Assembly (NCBI RefSeq): GCF_963169125.1
Contig: NC_084793.1
Location: 92,399,071-92,463,070, forward strand
Source of the DNA: Humulus lupulus
Taxonomy: Eukaryota; Streptophyta; Magnoliopsida; Rosales; Cannabaceae
Direction: 5' to 3'
Length of the DNA stretch: 64,000 bases
The notes beneath the pieces were generated by a model. The model was not told the DNA's origin. It searched no databases and worked only from the letters and a program-made list of their open reading frames with translations. Shown piece by piece: positions 57,572 to 64,000 of this stretch (position 1 is the stretch's first letter; each line of letters opens with the position of its first letter). Both the position numbers and the translations under genes were made by a program.

Positions 57572-59104
57572 ACGTTTACTTAACTATCCATTGTTGTTTA
57601 GAAAAATAAGTGTGTAATGAGAAATTTAAAATCATAATAACTCTATCCTCTTTTAAATTAACATTTAATTTTATATACATTATTGGTACATTCCATCTTC
57701 CTTTATAATTTGTTGCATATTTTAAAATTATTAAGTTCATCGCTTTGAAAAATATAATAAATTTATATTTCTTCTTTTATCCAAACTCCATACACGTGTT
57801 ATTTAAGGGGAATAACTTAAGCGCTATATATATAAAAAATAACACCTTAGGAATAAATATCAATATCATTGCATCTAATGTCGGCAAACCAACCATATAA
57901 GCTTCTTTTTCTTTTCTTTTTTCCTATAAATAGATGTGCTGTGGCCGGCTAAGAAGATTAAAATAACTGAAATCTCATAACCGTATTCTAATATATCATT
58001 TTATTCTTGTGCTATATTGCCAAGATTTTATTCTTCTTATCTCAATTTCAATGTATTCCAATGGGATAAGTCGTGCAATGGTTGGCAGTATTATATTAAT
58101 AATATGACAAAAAAATATCTATAATATTTTAAATTTTTATCAATGCTTCAAATTAAATGAAACTTCCTTTGGAAAATTAGCTCAAATTCTAAGCCATAAA
58201 CTTGGTACCGAGAACAGCGCCAGAATCTCAGGTAGCACTTTGATCGTGCACTATATTTAGGTACGGTTCTTTTCAGTTTTATAAAGCCCTTTTCAAACTG
58301 GTTTTCTATTATTTTATTTAACTCCATTCTCCATACATCCCAATGGAATAATATCCACTAAAATAATATTGTGATAGAATGTTATAACTACATAATATAT
58401 AAAGTTACTCATATTTAAAGTTTTTTTTTTTTGCTAAGAACTCATTTTAAAAGTTAACTCCATAGGATTATTGCAGCACATCCAAAGTTTTACTAAGACA
58501 ATTAAGTTACGGTTGGAACTGGGGTTATCAAAGTTTTATTGTATATGGAATGAGAATTGAAAGGGCCCCATTAATGCATTTTACTCTTTAAATCAATTGG
58601 ACTTAACTTTTTATAACCAAACCTACCAAACTAACCTGAACAGAATATAAATTGCCTTAGGCTTCCCACCTGGGTCAAACCAATTGCTCAATATCAAACA
58701 CATGAACATTCTCTTTTGTAAATTATGAAGAAAAATGTAGTACCAAATAGATTCCCAGTTTAAGTTAAAATTAAATACATGCTCCTAATTCTTTTTTAGA
58801 GCATTGTTGGACTTGAGGGTACCAATCTTTTTCTTTTTTTCATTTGTTTATCTAATTTAAAAAATAAAAATATATAGGAGGGGTAGAGGCAGACCAAGAT
58901 TATCATAATCAATCTAGTTCCCTTGCTTCTCTAATTATTGTTTTATTTATTATATATAACTAACGATGGTTAATTATCATATTCTCTGACACATTTAGTC
59001 TATGGTAGTGCTTTTTGAAATCCTATAATAGTACTGGTACTTAAAAGTGTAGCTTAATACAGTTGTCTTTGCAAAAAATAATTGTACACCTTAATAACAA
59101 ATAA
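57572..59104. other. AT-rich region without a recognised gene
   Basis: About 1.5 kb, the only stretch not assigned to a transposon. It includes a TATA-box-like TATAAATAG at 57925-57933 preceded by a CT-rich tract, but no open frame of note follows. It may be ancestral intergenic DNA or a decayed repeat. Confidence 0.5.
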
Positions 59105-59109
59105 GAAAT

Positions 59110-59375
59110 TATTAGACATTACCAAACTGATGATATTGAACACAGTGACTAACAACTCATTTGGTTCATTCTGTAACAGATTTATGTTATTCTATTAGCT
59201 GTAGTAAGAGTTGTGTAACTGATTCTGTTGTAATAGCTCATTGAGCTTGTACTCTCACTACTAGTATATAATATGCCAGTCTCAACATTTCAAGGTTGAG
59301 CTATTCATTTTCTCATTTCAGCACTTCTCTCATTACTTTTATCTGTTTTGCTAAGTTCTTTGGTATACTCTTACA
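59110..59375 (+). repeat. Copia-E 5' LTR
   Basis: Begins TATTAGACATT (TA instead of TG) and ends CTCTTACA. A TATA-box-like TATATAATA sits near 59263-59271. Confidence 0.93.
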
Positions 59376-59387
59376 TGGTACTAGAGC
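59376..59387 (+). promoter_or_regulatory. Copia-E primer binding site
   Basis: TGGTACTAGAGC immediately after the LTR. A variant of the iMet site TGGTATCAGAGC. Confidence 0.85.
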
Positions 59388-59396
59388 TCTTCTGCC

Positions 59397-60526
59397 ATGG
59401 CGACCGACGACAACAACAACTCTCATGCTTCTTCTCCCTCCACGGGTGTTCAACCTCCACCAACTCCAGTGCTCCGATTGTCGCTTAGGCTCTGGCAGCC
59501 GATCCTGTTGGCCTTCCAAACAACAATCTATTTTCGCTACAACTCCGACTCGATCCATCGAACTATTCATACTAGCGAGCTTTGGTTCTTGCAGAGGTTC
59601 GTGCTTACAATCTTGATGGTTATGTTCTTGGAAACATTCCTTCTCCTCTGACAAATCTTGGAAGTTATGAACCGAACCCTGCTTATCTTCAATGGCTTCA
59701 ATTTGACCAATTTCTCATGCATTGGATGATGAATTCTGTTACTGAGGTCATGCTTGGTCACATCATTAACTGTCGCACATCTGCTGAAATTTGGTTTGTT
59801 CTTGCCCGAATCTTTGTTACAAAATCCAAAGCTCGAGTTCTTCAAGTGAAAGGCTTACTCCAATCTACCAAGAAAGGCTCTTCTTCAATTGATTATTAAA
59901 TTTTGAAGATGAAATGATATGCAGATGCTCTCTCTGCTACTGGTGATCCTATTTCTGATGATAGTCTATGCCTCTACATTCTTGGTGGCCTTGGATTTGA
60001 GTATGAAGCCACAGTGGTGAATTTGACCAATCACACTGAACCTTTGAGCCTTCAAGATCTCCATTTCAGTTTGCACAGTCAAGAAATGCAACTCACTCAA
60101 CAAACCAGCACCACTCTTGACATGGTTCAAGCTAATCTTGCCAGCTTGTCTCTTCGTGGTAGCAACAAGACGGAAAATCGTGGTGGCCGCACCAATGTTC
60201 GGGGTGGCCGTGGAAATAAGCCAATCTGTCAGCTATGTGGTAGGGCTGGACACACTATACAAAAGTGTTACCATAGATTTGATATTCATTTTACTGGCTT
60301 TCCCCCTTCTAATGACCCTTCCTCATCCACTGGATCCGATAATGCTCAAGCATATGTGACTGAGTCTCACATCTCTGAGGATTCCTCTGGTTCTTGGTAC
60401 TTGGACACTGGTACTACAAATCACATCACCACATATGTGCAAAATCTGTCCACCAAAGTTGACTACAAAGGAAAATCCAAAGTAATTTTTGGTAATGGTA
60501 CTTCTATATGCCTATCTTACATATAG
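59397..60526 (+). pseudogene. Copia-E gag and protease, decayed
   Basis: ATG 59397 (MATDDNNNSHASS). A frame change near 59500-59580 leads to VRAYNLDGYVLGNIPSP, NPAYLQWLQFDQFLMHW and SKARVLQVKGLLQSTKKGSSS. Stops at 59897 and about 59918, then the same frame continues to the zinc knuckle CQLCGRAGHTIQKC (about 60230) and the protease motif WYLDTGTTNHIT (about 60395, Asp-Thr-Gly intact). The frame closes at 60526. Confidence 0.88.
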
Positions 60527-62006
60527 GTTCTAATTCAACTAATGCATCTCAGGCTTCTCAGTCTTTAGAGCTAAAAGATATATTGCATGTTCCTAATGCT
60601 ACTAAAAATCTGCTTAGCATTTCTCAATTTACTAAAGACAATAACATTGTCCTATAATTTGACTCAGTTTGTTCCCTTATCAAGTACAAGAGAATGAGCC
60701 AAAGTACTTCTTCGGGGTACTCTCACTGATAGCCTATACAAACTCCAGCTTCGACCACCACAATCTCACGACTCATCCACACCTATCGTCAAGCAGTTCT
60801 CCTATACCACAAGTTGCACTCCTCATATATTCAATTGCCCCATTACTAGCAATCCTGTACATGACAAGTCTCAAGTGACCAACATTTGGTACTGTCAACT
60901 TGGTCAGTTCTAGATAAAGTTCTTTCAATTGTAAAGCCTACTGTTAAATGTAATTCAGTTGCTTTCTGTGATGCTTGCCAAGTTGGCAAACTACACCAAT
61001 TTAGTTTCAAAACTTCTATGAATAAAACTACTGCCCCTTTTGAGTTGATATATTCAGATGTATGGGGACCTTCCTTTTACATCTCTATTCATGGTTACAA
61101 GTTTTATATAAGTTTTTTTGATTAATACACCGACTATACTTGGATATTTCCCACGCAAACAAAATCTGAGGTCAAAATTATTTTAAAAAATTCCAATGCT
61201 TATGTCGAGAGGATGTTCCAAACCAAAATCAAAAGTGTCCAAACTGACTTGGGAGGTGAATATAAAGCCCTGTACAATCTATTTGAAGAGCTTGGAATTG
61301 TAAGACGCCACTCTTGTCCTCACACTCACCAACAACAAGGTCGAGTGGAAAGAAAGCACAAGCATGTAGTCGTATTGGCCTTACTCTCATAGCTAAGGCC
61401 AATATGCCTCTGAAATTCTGGTGCGAAGCCTTTGTTTCAGCTACTTTTCTAATTAATAGACTCCTTACTCCCACACTCAAACTTATCTCACCATACCAAA
61501 AATTGTTCAATAAACTTCCTGACTATAATTTACTCAAGGTATTTGGTTGTTCCTGCTTTCCATTATTAAGACCTTATCAAACTCACAAAGTTGCTTTCAG
61601 GTTTTCTAAGTGCATATTTCTTGGCTATAGTCTTCATCATAATGGTTACAAGTGCATGCATCCCATTGGTCGCATATATGTTGCTAGGAGTGTAACTTTC
61701 AATGGGAGTGAGTTTCCTTATCCAACTTTATTCTCTACCACTACTCCCACCTCTCACAACAATACATATATTCTAGATACTAGTGCCTATCACATTCCCA
61801 CTACCAATCACTCTCTTATACCAAATACATTACCATCCAACCCTCCCCATATCACACCTATCCAGAATGCCCCACCTACTCAAAGTCCAACAAATAGTCA
61901 CTCTCTGTCTATGAGTTCACCATCATATCCCATTACACACACATCCTCACCTATTCATGACCCCAATGAGTCCGCTGCATATATCCCATATCTGACCTTT
62001 ATATAA
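60527..62006 (+). pseudogene. Copia-E integrase, decayed
   Basis: 60540-60655 carries the post-protease segment (LKDILHVPNATKNLLSISQF), then frames change. CDACQVGKLHQFSF (about 60980) is the zinc-binding end. FELIYSDVWGPSF (61035-61075) begins the core. TDLGGEY (about 61240) and [13 protein letters not shown] (about 61330) keep acidic residues. From 61314 another frame runs to 62006 with [33 protein letters not shown] and [15 protein letters not shown], then a Ser/Pro/Thr-rich linker. Confidence 0.86.
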
Positions 62007-62044
62007 ACTTACCAATCCCACCTACACCTCATAATACTCATGCT

Positions 62045-63570
62045 ATGGTCACTCAGTCTAAGGTAGGCACATTTAAACCCAAAGTATATTTTACTGCTGC
62101 ATTAACTAAATTAGAACCTATTTCTATTAAAAGTGCTCTTGCTAACCCATGTTGGAAGCAAGCAATTCAACAAGAGTTTCAAGCTTTGCAAAACAATCAC
62201 ACTTGGGCATTAGTTCCTGCCAAACCAGAGATGACTATTGTTGGCAATAGATGGATTTTTCGAATTTAGTACAATGTTGATGGCAGTGTGGACAGATACA
62301 AGACACGCCTTGTTGCCAAAGGCTTTCAACAATCAGTTGGTTTGGATTTTTTTGAGACTTATAGCCCTGTGATCAAGCCATGCACTATAAGAGTAATTTT
62401 CACTCTTGTTGTCACTTTTGGATGGGATGTTCAACAAATAGATGTCAACAATGCTTTCTTGAATGGAGAGTTACAAAGAAACCGTGTATATGTACCAACC
62501 ACAAGGCTTCGTGAGTACTCAATATCCTACTCATGTTTGCAAGCGCAACAAGGCACTGTATGGCTTAAAGCAAGCCCCCCGAGCTTGGTTTGATAAGTTC
62601 AAAAGCTCTCTGTTGAGGTATGGGTTCACCAATTCCAAGTCTGATACAAGTTTGTTTTTCACTAGACAACGTGGCATGCTAATTCTTGTTTTAGTTTATG
62701 TTGATGATATGTTCATCACCGGTGAAGACCCTGCAATTATTCATAAGGTTATCACAGACCTGAATTTGGAATTTGCTTTGAAAACTCTTGGATCTGTAAA
62801 TTATTTCCTAGGATTTGAAGTGTTTAGGAACTCTACTAGATTGTATTTGAATCAAAGGAAATATATTCATGATCGCTTGCAAAAGACCAATATGGCTACT
62901 GCCAAACCTCAGTTGACACCCATGTGTCCTAGCACCAAACTCACTCTTCTCTCAGGCACACCTTTGGAGGATCCTAAGCTCTATCGAAGTGTCATTTGTG
63001 CATTGCAATATCTTACTATGACAAGGCCATATATTGCCTTTGTTGTGAATCTCTTAGTCAGTTCTTAAAAGCTCCAACAACAACACATTGGGCAGCTTGC
63101 AAAAGAGTCCTCCGATATCTTGTTGGCACACCAACTCTTGGTCTTTGTTTCACTCCAGCTTCTCATTTAACTTTGCAAGGTTATACTGATGCTAATTGGG
63201 CAGGATGTATTGATGACCGCAAGTCAACATTTGGCTACTGTGTGTTTCTTGGAGGTAACCTCATTAGTTGGTCTTCTAAAAAGCAAAATGTTGTTGCAAG
63301 ATCCAGCACTGAGTCAGAATATAGGTCTTTGGCTTTAGCTACATCAGAGATTATTTGGTTACAATCTCTCATAACTGAGCTAGATATACAACTTCCTTAA
63401 TGTCCAATTTTATGGTGTGATAACAGGGGGGCTGGTTCCCTTGCTTTGAATCCTGTTTTCCATGCCCGAACAAAACACATCGAAATTGACATTCATTTTT
63501 GTCTGAGATAGAGTTCTGGCTAAGCACCTTGATGTTCTTTATGTTGATTCCTCACACCAGATTGTAGATA
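62045..63570 (+). pseudogene. Copia-E reverse transcriptase and RNase H, decayed
   Basis: RT begins at 62045. WKQAIQQEFQALQNNHTW is followed by a stop at 62267-62269 (AAG to TAG) and then RYKTRLVAKGFQQSVGLDFFE. A frame change near 62465 leads to ALYGLKQAPRAWFDKFKSSL and VLVYVDDMFITG (YVDD intact), ending at 63068. RNase H from 62996 in another frame: [40 protein letters not shown]. Then [16 protein letters not shown] with stops to about 63570. Confidence 0.9.
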
Positions 63571-63645
63571 TTCTAACCAAGCCTTTGCCTATATCTCAGT
63601 TTGTGGCTCTTAATAACAAGTTGACACTCAAAAACCCTCCGTGCC

Positions 63646-63656
63646 ACTTGAGGGGG
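63646..63656 (+). promoter_or_regulatory. Copia-E polypurine tract
   Basis: CTTGAGGGGGA directly before the 3' LTR start. Confidence 0.85.
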
Positions 63657-63921
63657 ATATTAGACATTACCAAACTGATGATATTGAACACAGCGACTAA
63701 CAACTTTTGGTTCATTCTGTAACAGATTTTTGTTATTCTGTTAGCTGTAGTAAGAGTTGTGTAACTGATTCTGTTGTAACAGCTCATTGAGCTTGTACTC
63801 TCACTACCAATATATAATATGCGAGTCTCAACGTTTCAAGGTTGAGCTATTCATTTTCTCATTTCAGCACTTCTCTCATTACTTTTCTCTATTTTGCTAA
63901 GTTCTTTGGTATACTCTTAGA
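63657..63921 (+). repeat. Copia-E 3' LTR
   Basis: Begins TATTAGACATT, ends CTCTTAGA (CA to GA at the outer end), followed by the GAAAT duplication. Same TATA-like region as in the 5' LTR. The 74 bases after the duplication to the window end show no feature. Confidence 0.93.
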
Positions 63922-64000
63922 GAAATAACAGAACAAATAAATTCTTAATTACACAGTTAGTCCTTTGAAGATAGCTCTTTGCATCATCACCCCTCAAGAA

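Larger units (their letters stand above)
59110..63921 (+). mobile_element. Copia-E: complete Ale/Retrofit-like Copia element (4.8 kb)
   Basis: LTRs of 266 and 265 bp, target duplication GAAAT at 59105-59109 and 63922-63926, PBS, gag-protease-integrase-RT-RNase H, PPT. Short LTRs and the gag sequence suggest the Ale/Retrofit lineage. The LTRs differ at roughly a dozen positions plus a 2-bp gap by eye. Coding parts have several frame changes and stops, so it is complete in structure but inactive. Confidence 0.93.

Overview
The window is repeat-dominated nuclear DNA of a flowering plant, almost certainly a eudicot. Evidence: plant-specific lineages (Tat-type Ty3/Gypsy with an extra RNase H and an antisense gene, Tekay-type chromoviruses, several Ty1/Copia lineages, CACTA transposons with a TNP2-like transposase), GT/AG introns and high AT content. 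I find no intact host gene, rRNA, tRNA or CRISPR array. Some LTR styles recall Cannabaceae, but that is a weak impression.

Most of the window (about 4.4-54.3 kb) is one nest of transposons. (1) 1-4404: the 5' part of an autonomous-type CACTA element (CACTA1), transposase on the minus strand, broken by in-frame stops. (2) 4414-34773: a large minus-strand Copia element (Copia-1) opened by later insertions. Its 3' LTR holds CACTA2 (5371-11309), its integrase holds a solo LTR with a GC-rich 99-bp repeat array (14213-15861), its leader holds a Tekay chromovirus (Tekay-1, 18454-31145), and its 5' LTR holds a solo LTR (32479-34440) and is then cut off by a Tat element. Tekay-1 itself carries two related solo LTRs (19493-20895, 25629-28949). 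(3) 34774-54332: Tat-1, minus strand, with gag, protease, RT, second RNase H, integrase and an opposite-strand spliced gene. Its 5' LTR received a gag-only relative, Tat-2 (45509-51557), and another Tekay-type solo LTR (52007-54145). (4) 54331-54577: a microsatellite and a CACTA terminus (CACTA3) ending inside the pol of another Copia element (Copia-D, to about 57571). (5) 57572-59104: AT-rich DNA with no recognisable gene. (6) 59110-63921: a complete but decayed plus-strand Ale/Retrofit-like Copia element (Copia-E) with both LTRs and a target duplication.

The insertion order can be read directly, because most insertions have 5-bp target duplications and three have an uninterrupted copy of the target site elsewhere in the window. 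The most notable content is inside CACTA2. A minus-strand stretch (6091-7186) holds exons with splice sites that match consecutive parts of plant SEC24 (COPII coat), so CACTA2 looks like a gene-capturing (Pack-type) element. Other points of interest are the phase-matched introns of the Tat-1 antisense gene, a conserved block at a fixed place in otherwise diverged Tekay LTRs, a hairpin with arms of about 64 nt in CACTA2, and the non-matching flanks of Tat-1, which imply a rearrangement or an assembly join.

No coding region here looks functional. Each has in-frame stops, frameshifts or lost catalytic residues, and many of these changes look like C-to-T or G-to-A transitions expected of methylated repeats.
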